In this document: one piece after another, positions 46,010 to 56,822 of the stretch
How the letters are laid out: every line of letters begins with the position of its first letter
Position numbering within the stretch: position 1 is the stretch's first letter
NCBI GenBank assembly: GCA_021234155.1
Contig: JAJEKV010000070.1
Span: 6,630,602 to 6,694,601, forward strand
DNA: 64,000 bases
Source of the DNA: Isoetes taiwanensis
Taxonomy: Eukaryota; Streptophyta; Lycopodiopsida; Isoetales; Isoetaceae
Direction of reading: 5' to 3'
Notes under the pieces: generated by a model
Seen by the model: the letters and a program-made list of their open reading frames with translations, nothing else
Database searches by the model: none
Told to the model about the DNA's origin: nothing
Program-made: the position numbers and the translations under genes

Positions 46010-46460
46010 TGCCTTTTTTTACTCTGAGCTGCCTTTCTCGACTCGCGAGTCGAAAGGCCCCCTCAAACCTAACGTTTTTTAAGCTTTGGTACGCCTTTTC
46101 ATTCATGAGTCGAAAAGGCCTCCACCCCTAAAACTCGTTTTTCCTTTGAGTGCCTTTCTACTTCTCGAGTCGAAAGGCCTTCCGGACCCCTAAAACCTTT
46201 GTTTTTAAGCTTTGAGTTTGCCTTTCTCGACTCGCGAGTCGAAAGCCCTTCTCCCGACCCTAAAACCCCGCGTTTTCACTTTGGTACGCCTTTCTCGACT
46301 TCGCGAAGTCGAAATGCCTTCCCCCTAAAACTTGCGTTTTTAAACTTTGAGTTGCCTTTCTCGACTTCGCGAGTCGAAAGGGCCTCTAAATGTGTTTTTC
46401 CTCTAAAAACGCTTTCTCGACTTCAAGGAATGAGAAAGGCTCTCAGGCCTGTATTTTCCA
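46010..46460. repeat. Seven-unit palindromic array
   Basis: Units of about 57-68 bases, each with a hairpin of the type CCTTTCTCGACTCGCGAGTC-GAAAGG (first at 46032-46057; others near 46091, 46151, 46219, 46288, 46354, 46411), followed by a spacer CCCTAAAACTCGTTTTT..CTTTGAG. Several hairpins keep complementary arms even where the bases have changed; for example TTCGCGAA replaces TCGCGA. The last unit is degenerate. No coding function. The core is shared with the repeat at 43834-43905 inside the same element. Confidence 0.88.
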
Positions 46461-46564
46461 AAAATGGCCCTAAGAACTGTGATTTATTCTATTTTTTTTT
46501 CCTGTAGCATCACTTGACTAACTTGATTTTGTCTTTTGCAGTCCTTATCTCGACCAGATAGTAC

Positions 46565-46804
46565 ATGCTTGGGAGCAATGAAAAGACCAGTTCATTGAAG
46601 AAAGGTGCCGAGAAGAGGGTCTGTAAGTTGCTCCGTGACTTGGAGAGAGCTCCACGCGTCCTTTGCACTAGGTGGTTCATGTGTGAAGAGGGTGTAATCA
46701 TTGTGCCCATACGACCACTATGGTCTCGTTCACCCACTGTAATATATATTGTAATGAGCCCATTTATAAATATAAGGTATCTCAAAACTAGTATTTTTTG
46801 GTGA
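46565..46804 (+). other. Open frame after a splice-like acceptor, unknown
   Basis: Following TGTCTTTTGCAG (ending near 46540) is about 200 bases of non-repetitive, moderately GC-rich sequence with several partly open frames. No product can be recognised. It could be a captured exon within the TIR element. Confidence 0.25.
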
Positions 46805-47132
46805 TTAAGTAAACAATTTGCTTAATTTTTGTTGGAATTTGTGATCTCTTGTCTACCCACCTAAGAAAATAGAGCCAAAATGTTCAACTAAGAATCTTTT
46901 TCAACAAGAACTTTGGTTTCAATCTTTAATGAATTTCCTTTGTTTGAGTTGCATTGTTCTTGTTCTCGACTCGCTATCCGAGAAAACTGGAAGAAAGCTT
47001 GGATGCACACTAACAGACAAAAAAACGAATTAAGGACAGTTTTCGGGTCGGGGTGCTCCTTTTTGTGTAAAATAACAGGGTTCAAAAAAAAAGTGGGAAT
47101 GGAATGAGTCCCACTTTAATTAAATACGACTT

Positions 47133-47939
47133 GTTTTGCAATTATGCGATCGATCATGATTAGTTGTTCGTATGGCCTTCAAATTAGGACTAATCCTATG
47201 GAGTTGGTACACTTCGAGACTCTTATAGGACTCATGCCAAACACAGTATGGTTCCAATATGAAAGTTTTGCATTGTCTAGCCTTAGGACTTGTTGGTTGT
47301 CATTCATAATTGAAGCAACATTTCCTCAAACTGGAACATACGTTCTGCATTCTTAGGCACCAAATGAATGCAAAATATGAAAACTCAATCCCCAATATAT
47401 TTTTCACTAATCTGTAGCATGGCCAAAGCACGTACAATGAGGTGAGTGCCGTTGCAAAATTCCTTACAATTAGAAGTGACGCACATGTACCTAATGTTCT
47501 TGGGCATATGCCTGGCATCCCTATTCTACAGTAGGATTTTGTATATAGCTACAACAACAATTTCCACTATACATTCTACAATGTCTCAAGTGCAAGGAAC
47601 TTATATTCTACACATATATAATTCTTTCTCCTAAGATTCGATCCTTTTGTGCTTTTCTTATTAAAGTGACACGTATCGATATTTTCCGGTTCTTTTTCCT
47701 GGGTACAAGGGGTTTTTGGATGTGGATGGATTTTCCGGTGGAGTTTCTAGCTTCTAGGGGCGACGAATGTCCTGCTTTTTTTTGCGTTGCCGGAATGCTG
47801 TGACCAGCTTCAAAATTGCTTGCCAGACATAGCTTTGACTGGTTTTTGGAATTCCTGGAGCACAAATGTCGGAAATTCCTTCATCTGCGCCATCGTCCTC
47901 CACCAGCAATACTAGTTTTTTCCCTTTTTCTGTATAATT
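47133..47939. other. Flank of the TIR element, no gene
   Basis: No feature supported. It may be the continuation of Helitron E3 to the right of the TIR insertion. Confidence 0.3.
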
Positions 47940-48182
47940 GTGGGAGCTCTGGGATGCTGCACTTTCCTCGTTAATTGCTGCATGAGAAGGGGGAGGAGGA
48001 GCATCAGAGTGCTTTTTCCTGCAGGAATGGGGCTGGACAAATCAGTGTTGGATTTGCTGCCAGTATTCGAAGTGAAAGACGAAGAATTGGGTCTGGAATG
48101 TGCGGTTTGTTTGAGCGAATTTTGAACAGGGGAACAGGGCAGGATTTTGCCAAATTGCAGCCATAGCTTCCACACTCAGTGT
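47940..48182 (+). pseudogene. ATL-type RING-H2 E3 ubiquitin ligase fragment
   Basis: The frame reads the ATL-family GLD motif (GMGLDKSVLDLLPVFEVKDE) and then the first two thirds of a RING-H2 finger: LECAVCLSEF, a TGA at 48123-48125, then TGEQGRILPNCSHSFHTQC. The zinc ligands C-x2-C ... C-x-H-x2-H-x2-C match the family. The last C-x2-C pair and the rest are missing, since the sequence changes after 48182. ATL proteins are membrane-anchored E3 ligases with an N-terminal helix; no such helix is clear upstream. It is a truncated gene fragment with one stop, probably carried by a transposable element. Confidence 0.82.
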
Positions 48183-49967
48183 AGAATCCCTTTCTTTTTT
48201 GCCCTCTTTTTCTTGCAAGAATTTCTTTCTTTGCTCTGCTTTTCTTTCTCAAATCCCTGTTCTAATCCCTGCTTTTTATGATATTTACAGACGGATTTGT
48301 GCTTTGCAGATCAAATATAAAGAATGAATATGAAAAATGTTCGAGGAAGCTGCACCCAGGTCGAGATTCATTGAATCAAATAAAATTTCACTTGAGAATC
48401 ATCGAAAGCTTTTTGATCCGGCAATTTTTATCCAGGAACGAGACTCTGGATTTCAAATTTTTCTCTTCCTTCTAACCCATCAGAAGGGCATAGATTCTTC
48501 TGCGAAATTTGGTTTTAAATTCTTCTCAGACCTTTCTGATCGGAACTAGATAAGTGAAAAAATATTTGCCCACTTCAAAACGATGCATAATATTTAGCAG
48601 CATAGAAAAATTGCATCTAATCGAACAATTGATTTGTGCCCTTCTTCCTTTGCAGCGCTGCATGTATAGTCCTGTGGTGATTATTAATCCCAAACAAATG
48701 TCAGAAAGAACTATTTCTGGGTGATTATTAAATCCCAAATGCCCAACATTTGTTTCTGCAAGCAATAGAAATCTATGATCCACAGAACAATTTCTTCATT
48801 GTAATTTGTACTTGCAGAATGATAGAATCCGTTCAAATCAAATTTACTGAGCATTTATAGAGAATATCCAAACAATGATTACTTGTGAAATCTGTACTTG
48901 CAAAATTTTATGGTTTCAGTTCAAATTCACGAAGCATTTATGAGGATGGGATGAGGATATCCAAACAAAATCAGTAGCTGGCTATGATTCTAGATAAAAT
49001 GCAAGAGATACTACCTGCTAACTACTGATTTAGCTGGCAGCCTGCAGCGAATCATACCAAATCAGAGTTCATACCGAATCAGCGAATCATACCGAATCAT
49101 ACCAAATTATGATGACAACAAATTATGATGACAAGTGTTAGTAACTGGTTGGAAATATTAGAGTATAAATATGTCTCTACACTGCGGTTGTGAAGTCGAG
49201 AAGTGAATCCATGTGCTTCCTATAGCAGAGCAGAATCGGCCTTTTCTTCTCTCAGGCTGCTTCAGGTAAAGCTTGGCTTCTATTTACTTATGCTTTTATA
49301 TTTGCTTTTGTCCCTGTGTGCTAAGTGCCCATGCCTTGAATCGGTCTTTTAATGCGCTCTTAACGCTGCTGCTAAAGACTAGACTGCCCTCCTTAAGTTA
49401 CTTGAGATATCTGTGCCTTTCTGTCAACTCCAAATTCTTCAATGAAAACCGTGATCAACAGTGTGTTTTTGAGTAAACAACAGGCCTGCGCCACAGGAAG
49501 CTTCAGAGCTTTTTGCTCAGACAAAATACCTTGCTATTAGATCGTATTAAGATTCCTGGCCCAGCCTGGCTTTTTGATCATGTTCTGTCTCTGCCATCTG
49601 CCCTTTTTTTGTTGTGCTAATCTAGCAAACAAATCTCCGCCCTGTACTAAATCATTCTTGGGCACATTTTTCTGTCCATTTTTTTCGGCATCAGCCTTGA
49701 TTCTTCTGTTCAATAGTAATCGCTGGTCCTGGGCACCTCGACCGCCATAGCTAGACTGTCATTCAGCCGGTGGAGCTTCAAATAGATCTCCTCCCCGGAA
49801 ACCCTAACCCAAATGTCTGGTTCGGCGGCCTTTTAGTCAAGGAGGGCCTTTTTTCTCATTTTTTCCTAAGTTTGCACAAATCGACATTTTAAGGCAGTTT
49901 TAGAATGTGGGACGTTGTGGCCACGTGTGTTTCTTGGCAAGGCATCTATGATCCTATAATGGTTGAG
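48183..49967. other. Gene-poor stretch with exon-like scraps
   Basis: 48183-48290 is T-rich like an intron. 48300-48550 has an open stretch (MFEEAAPRSRFIESNKISLE...) after TTTGCAG with no family recognised. The rest to 49967 is AT-rich and unremarkable. Confidence 0.3.
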
Positions 49968-50193
49968 AAAAATAAGAAAAGCCTAAGATGCTTAGCGTAT
50001 ATATACGATACGATTTCTAATATACGATTTAAGCGTGAACCTTAGTGTAGATTTATGAAAACATTAGTACGTATATCGAAATAAGAAAAGCTTAGATTAA
50101 GGTTAGCGTATATACACACGATACGATTTCTAATATACGAATTAACTGCGAACCTTAGTGTACATTTAGGAAAACATTAGTATGTATATCGAA
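49968..50193. repeat. Two-unit direct repeat, about 113 bp
   Basis: AATAAGAAAAGCCTAAGATG...CGATACGATTTCTAATATACGA...GAACCTTAGTGTA...AACATTAGTACGTATATCGAAA occurs twice in tandem. It lies about 550 bases before the RepHel frame and may belong to the 5' region of that Helitron. Confidence 0.8.
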
Positions 50194-50744
50194 AACTCTA
50201 TTCATTCTGGATTATGAGGTAGAAACCTGATGGTTTCGACTTCAAGACCATAAGGGAATTTGAGCAGATAAACATATACATGTTATGGCATACCTTCAAC
50301 TTTCACAGAAAAGCCTAGGTTGGGTTCTTGACACACCTTTCCACGACCTCTTTTCACAAAAAAAAAGCATAGGTCCGAAGCATATTGAGGCCGATGCTAT
50401 CTCCTCCTCTCGCATTCTTGACATTTATCTCTGAGTCAAATCATGTCCCATGTCCATTAAGGGGTTCCTAAAATGAGGATATTGCTCTAAAAATGCAAGA
50501 AAAATGTTAACATTTTATCTAAAAATGAATAATGTGCAACCCAAAAAAAAAGGGGGACTCCTTCACTTTACAAAATGTTTAAATATTTATGTTGTGGATC
50601 GACCAGTTGACATGTTCCAATTGCATAAATGCAGAGTTTAAGTTCATTCTTGAAAATTTATATTGTGAAGTGGGAAAAGATCAACAGAGCAAGCGAAAAA
50701 ACAAGTAAGTCAGTTATCACCTTGTTATATATAATCAAGTAATA

Positions 50745-53700
50745 TTGCTAGATCATATGCCTCGTAGACAGTGGGTTGCGAGCTTGACTAAGGATGATAG
50801 AGAGAAGCTTCAAGAACGACATAGACGAGGTGAAAGAATGCGCTATGCAAATCAGACTGAAGAGGATAAAGAAAGGTTGCGGGAAAGAAAAAGGGAGCGC
50901 TATAGGCAACTTAGATCTACACAAATAGAGGGGAGAAGGTCTACTTCTATTGGCGTGGACACACAAATGAGTGAGAGAATAATAGACCTTCCAAGAGAAC
51001 ATCGAAGCAGCAATTTAGCTAACCTTTTCGCGATAAATCCTGTTAATATGGATACTCGTGTATCCCAAACATATTCCACAACAGACGTAACACTAGACAA
51101 AAATATGGGGTCATGCAGCCATTCATATATTGACCATGACCAGTCAATGACAGGATTAGAAACCACTCCCACATCCATGGTAATATCTACAGCCCCAACT
51201 CTTCTAGAGTCTAATGGATCAATTGCAATAGAGGAGCAAAACCCAAACCCTATTGAGGTCAATACTATATGTATAGGCATAGATATGTCTGGCATGCCTA
51301 TGGCAAGTTCATCTCAAAAACAAATAGATCTAAACTTAAACGAGAATCCTAGAAATAGAAGGCATGAGAGACTAATAAATCTTGCACGGAAGCGTCGAGG
51401 TAGAGATACGATTGAGGGGTCAGTTATAGATGGTGTATCATCTCAAGTTGAAAGCTTGTGCTCCAGTGACTTGCATGCAACACCTATGATCACCCCGACA
51501 AATTCCGGTCATGTGGATTTTCCTACATTTCAAACGACTTCAATGTCCACAGCAACTGTAGACATGAGTGCGATTGTTACTAATTCTAATAAGCTAACAG
51601 GTTCTTTGAATTCATCCAGCCAAACCCAAATTAATAGTTCCATACATTGGCAAGCTCAAGCGCAACACATGAATTTGGCGATGCGTCATACGTACGTGAT
51701 GTGCTCATGGAATAAAAGGTGCACATATTGCCAAATCCCGTTGCTCAATGTTGAGAAGAATGGGTTTTGTTGCAATAAGGGAAAGTGGTTACTACCACCA
51801 CTACCCCCTTTGCCCACAAGATTGAACGACTTATACAACATGCAAGAGTTTGCTCAACTAGCGAGAAGAATGAACAATTTATTTTGCTTCAGCGTTCTTG
51901 GAGTGAGTGGAGGATTCGTAAATTTGAATTTTCCTTCATCGGTGACTATTACTGGACGAACATATCATCGCCTACGGCCCACCTCAGAATCAGGGCATCC
52001 AATACATTGGTATATATATGATGAATCTGAACGATATACACATGCTCGAGATCAAAGAGTGCCATTTCAATGGGTTGCTATTGTTAGTTCAATTCTTAAT
52101 CAAGTAAATCCATTTATCCAAAATCTCCGAACCATGGGAAGCATGCATCTACAATCAGCATACATCACAATTCAAGGAGCGATTGCAAGTAATGAAATTG
52201 CAGCCATCGCAGATGTCAATAATACAGCTGAGATTTCACCTCGAATTGCTGGTTTTTGGGTTCGTAATGAAGGGGAACCAACCTTCATGAACATTCTCGA
52301 TCCTATGTATGAGCCGCTCCAATATCCTTTGTTTTTTCCCCATGGTACTATTGGCTGGGGACTTGGAAATGAACATGGTTTCACACAATTGCAGTGGTAT
52401 AGGTGTAGATTGCTGCACGAGGAACGCTTTCTTCAATTAGGTCGTCTATGCGGAGAATATTTGGTTGACATGTATTCTAGGGTTGAAGATGCTCGATTAA
52501 ACTACTTTAGAACGTCGACGTTTCGAAATAGAAGAGTGCAGTATGATGAGGACTATTCTGAACGAGAGAATGACGATCGGAATGACATCATCTTACCATC
52601 ATCCTTCTTGGGGTGTCAGAGGTGGTGCTCTGTGCAAGTCGCAGACGCGCTGGTGCTATCTAGATCAAAAGGTCGTCCAACACTATTCATTACTATGACT
52701 ACAAATACAGATTGGCCAGAAATAAGAGCCAGACTCAGACCTGGACAAAATGCATCAGATGTTCCTATGATTGTTATCCGATGCTTTCATGGACGATTGC
52801 AACGATTGAAGGAACTTCTTCATAAATTTTTCCAATGCATATCATATATAATAACAGTCATAGAATTTCAAAAACGTGGATTGCCACATGCCCATCTCGT
52901 CTTGCGTACTGAACCTGACATACCGATCGAATGCATTGATGACATCATCTCTGCTGAATTGCCTACTGATCAAGTCCTCTGTAAACAAGTCCAAAAATTT
53001 ATGATCCACAGACATACAGAAAGGTGTTCTCCAAATGGCAATTCCTGTTGTTACAATTTCCCTAAGGACATTAACCCAACAACGTATCTTGATTCGAAGG
53101 GTTATGTACAATACAGGAGGAGGAGTATAGACGATGTATGGGTGGTTCCCTATAATGCTTTCCTCCTGCACGAGTTGGATTGTCACATTATGGTAGACAT
53201 TGCATCAACAGTTCATGTGTTCTCTTATCTTTATGGTTATATCTACAAGGGATTTGACAATGCTAATTTTCGAGTATCCCAGGATAGGCATTCAACTTCT
53301 ATACCATCATCATTAGGTAATGAACATCAAATAGGCACGGAATCCTCGTCGAAAAATAATGATCAATGAGAAAATACTACTAGCCAACTATCAGGTTCCG
53401 CACCATCTGAACAAACTACTAGGAGACCTCCTAGGGATGAAATACAGGATTACTTGAGGGCGCGTTATCTATCAGCAACAGAAGCGGCGTGGAGAACAAT
53501 GTCGTATGATATAACAAATAAGTCTCCTGCTGTCAAATGCCTACCCCTACATCTGCCACATTCAAACACGAGGTCGTTATTAGATCGATATTTCTTACGA
53601 CCTCTGAATCTCGAGTTTGATGCCTTTACATATATTCAAGATATGAACAAGCTGCTAACTACATATAATCCAGCATTGGCTATCGAATATGGAACTCATT

Positions 53701-53933
53701 TGGAACAAGAGCAGGAGGGGTTCACGAGGAACATAGTGAAGAGGAGGGTAAGGCAACCAATTGTATGTAGGATACGTTTGCTATTGCCTCGAGTAGGAGA
53801 AGCGTTCTACTTGAGACAAATCCTGCTACATCGCCCTGTGAGGACATGGGATGAGCTAAAGGTCGTCAATGAACAACAATATGAAACTTACCAAAAAGTC
53901 AGCAGAGGCGTGAGGGTTACCGCAGACACATAA
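50745..53933 (+). pseudogene. Helitron RepHel, Rep part (one in-frame TGA)
   Basis: The rolling-circle initiator of a Helitron: it nicks and rejoins DNA ends. The frame is open for 874 codons, interrupted by a TGA at 53367-53369, then open again in the same frame to 53933. Residues 1-70 are very basic and helical (REKLQERHRRGERM, ERLRERKRERYRQL). A Cys cluster lies near residue 330 (CTYCQ...GFCC). The Rep domain follows, with LFITMTTNTDWPEI (about residue 646), the HUH box HAHL (His715, His717) and the catalytic tyrosine region YLYGYIYKG (Tyr828/830/832/834). After the stop come ARYLSATEAAWR and RVGEAFYLRQIL, the usual bridge to the helicase. The stop is the only visible lesion in this part. 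Confidence 0.9.
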
Positions 53934-55652
53934 TGAGGCAAGATAGTCATGGAAGAAGCCGTTTCTCTATCAATCGAGTCCCACACAACTCACGATTTCT
54001 TTTTGCCATGCTACTTCTTGATCAAGGTCCAAAGAATAGAGCTATGGAGTAAGTTCAAAATACCAATGAGTATTGACCTGCTAGACGCGAATATTCAAAT
54101 GACGAGACAATTGCCTTCAATGAATCCCTTCATTTAATCAACAAAGATTCTAACACAACATAGTACCAACATCATGGCATTTGGTCTCCAACTACAACCT
54201 CGTGTTGGAAGAAATGTCATGTATGAATTACAAAAATTTCCCTGACCATGGGCGTGCCTTAGATAAGGTGACGCAAAATGACAAGCATAATGAATAATGA
54301 CCAACAAAAGATTTACGGCTTCATTCGAGAATGGTTAGAATCCCCGTAAAGCAACCAACCTTTATTCATCGATGGAAAAGCCGGGAGGGCAAAACATTCC
54401 CCGTTGAATTGCATATGTCCGTTTCATACACCCAACCAAGGTATAGTACTTCCATGCGTACAGACAAAAGATTGGCGGTCTCCAATACCCGGAGGACGAA
54501 CGGCCCACTCTCGTTCCAAATCCCCGTGGAAGAAAATAATGCAAATGGCCTTCACTCAATGATAGAACATGATTCTCGAGCGTTAAATTGCTCATTGCAA
54601 CTAAGGTCATTATCCGGGATGAATTCCCAATGGCAAATAAAGCTGTCATAGAAAGTGCCCATCATTTATTGCAAAGACTATGTAAGAATAGTCTTCCCTT
54701 TGAGGCAAACACTTTATCTCTTTGGAGATTTTAGACAAGTCACTTTGTTGTCAAGGAGGAGGAAGAAATGCAAAGATATAACGCATCCATAAAATCCTCT
54801 CCACTATGGCAAACTTTTCGTGTGTTCAGATTAGAACAACCGGTACGCAATGCTCGTGACCCTGAACTAATGCATTTTGTCGATCGCATCGGAGAGAATT
54901 GGGAGGAGTCCACTGTCTCACTAGATATCTTCAACATAACTACTAATGTAGAAGATAGCGTAGAATTCCTTTATCCATCCAACGTACTTCGAGATTCAGA
55001 TTCATGCAAGAAACGCAACCTTTTGTCGACGATCAATAAGAGCGTTGATAGTTTTAATGATCGCATTCTTAATAGAGTTCCTAGTTATGATAAATCTTAT
55101 TATAGTCATGATCATATCACCGAACAAGATGAAATTATACATGACCACCCTTACGCAACATCAGATTTCCTTAATAACTTCACACATTCCGGAATACCTA
55201 ACCACGAACTAAAGCTTAAGGTAGGTGCAATATGTCATATTATGAAACGGCTAGACATGGAAAAAGGTCTAGTGAAAAATGCGAGAGTTATGATCGTATC
55301 AATGCACGCGAAGTTTGTAATGGTAAAAGTATTAGATGAGGCGAGTCAAGAAGATGCATGTACGTATCCGATCTCTAGAACTGACTTCTTTTATCAACCG
55401 GAGAATCGGCCTTGGACCATTCATAGACGTCAATTACCCCTTCGACTATCATATGCAACCACTTTCAATAGCTGCCAAGGATTGACGTTGGATCGTGTTG
55501 TTATTGACCTACGTACTGAGGTATTCGCACATGGCCAGTTATACACCGCGCTTACTCGCATGCGAACGAGAGAAGATGCTCTCATCCTACTCTCACCAGA
55601 GAATATTACGAGGTGCACCAAAAATATTGTCTACAAGGAGTTATTGTGCTGA
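53934..55652 (+). pseudogene. Helitron RepHel, Pif1-like helicase part (broken)
   Basis: Continuation of the RepHel polypeptide across several frames. A Walker A remnant lies at about 54361-54400 (FIDGKAGR in one frame, EGKTF in the next, a 1-bp indel between). Next are GGRTAHSRFQIPVEE (motif Ia), the Walker B/DE box IIRDEFPMANKAVIE at about 54606, GDFRQV around 54726 out of frame, and a clean C-terminal frame at 54768-55652. That frame ends in LPLRLSYATTFNSCQGLTLD and FAHGQLYTALTRMRTRE (motifs V and VI of Pif1 helicases). At least three frameshifts or stops make the helicase non-functional, although each motif is still readable. Confidence 0.88.
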
Positions 55653-55948
55653 TGAAGTACGTTTTCCTCAATCTTTTTTCTGTACAGGTCATGCAAGAAA
55701 ACGATAAAGAACTAGACTCCCAATAAGGTGCGTCCTCTCCATCTTTCACAGTTATCACAAGCATGCTTTCTTCAACTTTCATTACAGGTTACATACGAAA
55801 AAAAAAAAACAATTGGACTTCAAATAAGGTACATCCCCTCCACCTTTAACAGGTACTATTATCTGCCCATATGATACGTGATCTGCTGTTTAATTACCAT
55901 GAGATTCCCCTCATTTGTGTCTTATCAAAATGAAAAAATAAAATCCAT
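55653..55948. other. 3' flank of RepHel
   Basis: Contains a diverged repeat of the words GGTACATCCCCTCCACCTTTAACAG and GGTGCGTCCTCTCCATCTTTCACAG, and A runs. No CTRR-plus-hairpin end was found here. Confidence 0.4.
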
Positions 55949-56268
55949 CCATCGCGGTGATGGTTTAGTGGTAAATCCATTGGTTATGGGATGCCCCCAG
56001 CCAGGATCAAAACCCATTGACTAGCATCGGATGGAAAAAGAGGAAGAACGGAAAAAAAAAAAAAAATATCCATCGCGCTTGTGGCCTAGTGGTTAGGCTA
56101 TTGGTTATGGGAAAACCCCACCCAGGCTCAAAACCCACTGACTACCATCGGATGGTGGAAAAAGAAAATGAAAAAATCATCGCGGCTGATGGTCTAGTGG
56201 TTAAGCCATTGGTTATGGGCAACCCCCACCCAGGCTCAAAACCCACTGACTACAACCGGATGGTGACC
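55949..56268 (+). repeat. Trimer of tRNA-like (SINE-type) units
   Basis: Three consecutive units of about 90-107 bases (starts near 55949, 56071, 56178), each beginning ATCGCG, then an A-box-like GATGGTCTAGTGGTTAAGCC, CATTGGTTATGGG, and a B-box-like CCAGGCTCAAAACCCA, ending (A/C)CCGGATGGTG or a variant and an A-rich linker. The consensus resembles an RNA polymerase III internal promoter, but the B box is imperfect (GGCTCAAAACCC for GGTTCAAATCC). A tandem SINE or an amplified tRNA pseudogene would explain it. No complete cloverleaf is evident. Confidence 0.72.
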
Positions 56269-56382
56269 AAAAATAGTTAAATAAAAAAAATGCAAAATAT
56301 GACACAATAACAAAGTGGGAATCCCATGGTGATTAAAAACAGCTTTCATGTATCATATGGCACATGAACACAAGGAAATAAC

Positions 56383-56399
56383 ATGGGTTCAAATCCCAT
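56383..56399. other. Isolated T-arm-like hairpin
   Basis: ATGGGTTCAAATCCCAT has 5-base arms around TTCAAAT, as in a tRNA T arm. No matching D arm or acceptor stem was found upstream, so it is at most another SINE remnant. Confidence 0.4.
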
Positions 56400-56518
56400 A
56401 TGTTCGTGAATAAGAGAAATGTTCGCGACAAATAAGCGAATCATATATAGCGGCAACCACGGTAGTAGCCTTCTTTATTGTTTGATCTGCGACCGCCTGC
56501 TGATTCTTCTTCGATATT

Positions 56519-56590
56519 CCTTTTTTTCGGTAAACCCTTAGTCAGTTTCTCCTGATGCTCGGTAAACCCTTAGTCAGTTTCTCCTGATGC
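56519..56590. repeat. Two-unit tandem duplication, 36 bp
   Basis: GGTAAACCCTTAGTCAGTTT plus CTCCTGATGC occurs twice in direct succession. Confidence 0.85.
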
Positions 56591-56800
56591 GGCCTTACAT
56601 ATGTGCTCCTGATATCCCCAACTGGCTAATCTACATGGATGCTCTCTGCTCTCAAAAATACTTTGCATCCACTCTTGAATATAGTTCTGAACTATATGAC
56701 CATATCATTGTGTCTTTATTATCGAAACATCAAGTCTCATACTTACAAATTCATCCATTCCAAATTACCCTGCAAGAGTGAGTTGACGAAGAGAAATGTT

Positions 56801-56822
56801 CGCGGCGGCCTTGGCCGCCGCG
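56801..56822. repeat. 22-nt GC palindrome
   Basis: CGCGGCGGCC-TT-GGCCGCCGCG, perfect 10-base arms in AT-rich surroundings. It lies 1.15 kb downstream of the RepHel C-terminus, on the side where a Helitron 3' hairpin is expected. The next bases (ATAAATTTCTTG) contain no CTRR at the usual distance, so the assignment is only a possibility. Confidence 0.75.

Larger units (their letters stand above)
43335..47132. mobile_element. 3.8-kb element with 25-bp terminal inverted repeats
   Basis: The bases AAGTCGTATTTAATTAAAGT plus GGGAC at 43335-43359 recur exactly as the complement at 47108-47132. The left end interrupts a Helitron Rep fragment, showing insertion. A 4-base GTTT lies outside both ends and might be a target duplication, but no plant superfamily is diagnostic for that. 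Inside are a polypurine tract, palindromic arrays and small open frames, with no transposase, so it is non-autonomous. AT-rich sequence with long A runs adjoins both ends. Superfamily unknown. Confidence 0.65.

Noticed and set aside
50748-51295. Minus-strand frames over RepHel
   Set aside because: Antisense shadows of the Rep N-terminal region.
55949-56268. Cluster of three real tRNA genes
   Set aside because: B boxes deviate from GGTTCRANTCC and no cloverleaf or acceptor pairing is evident.
56801-56822. Intrinsic bacterial-type terminator
   Set aside because: No T run follows and the sequence is plant nuclear; a transposon hairpin or chance palindrome is more reasonable.
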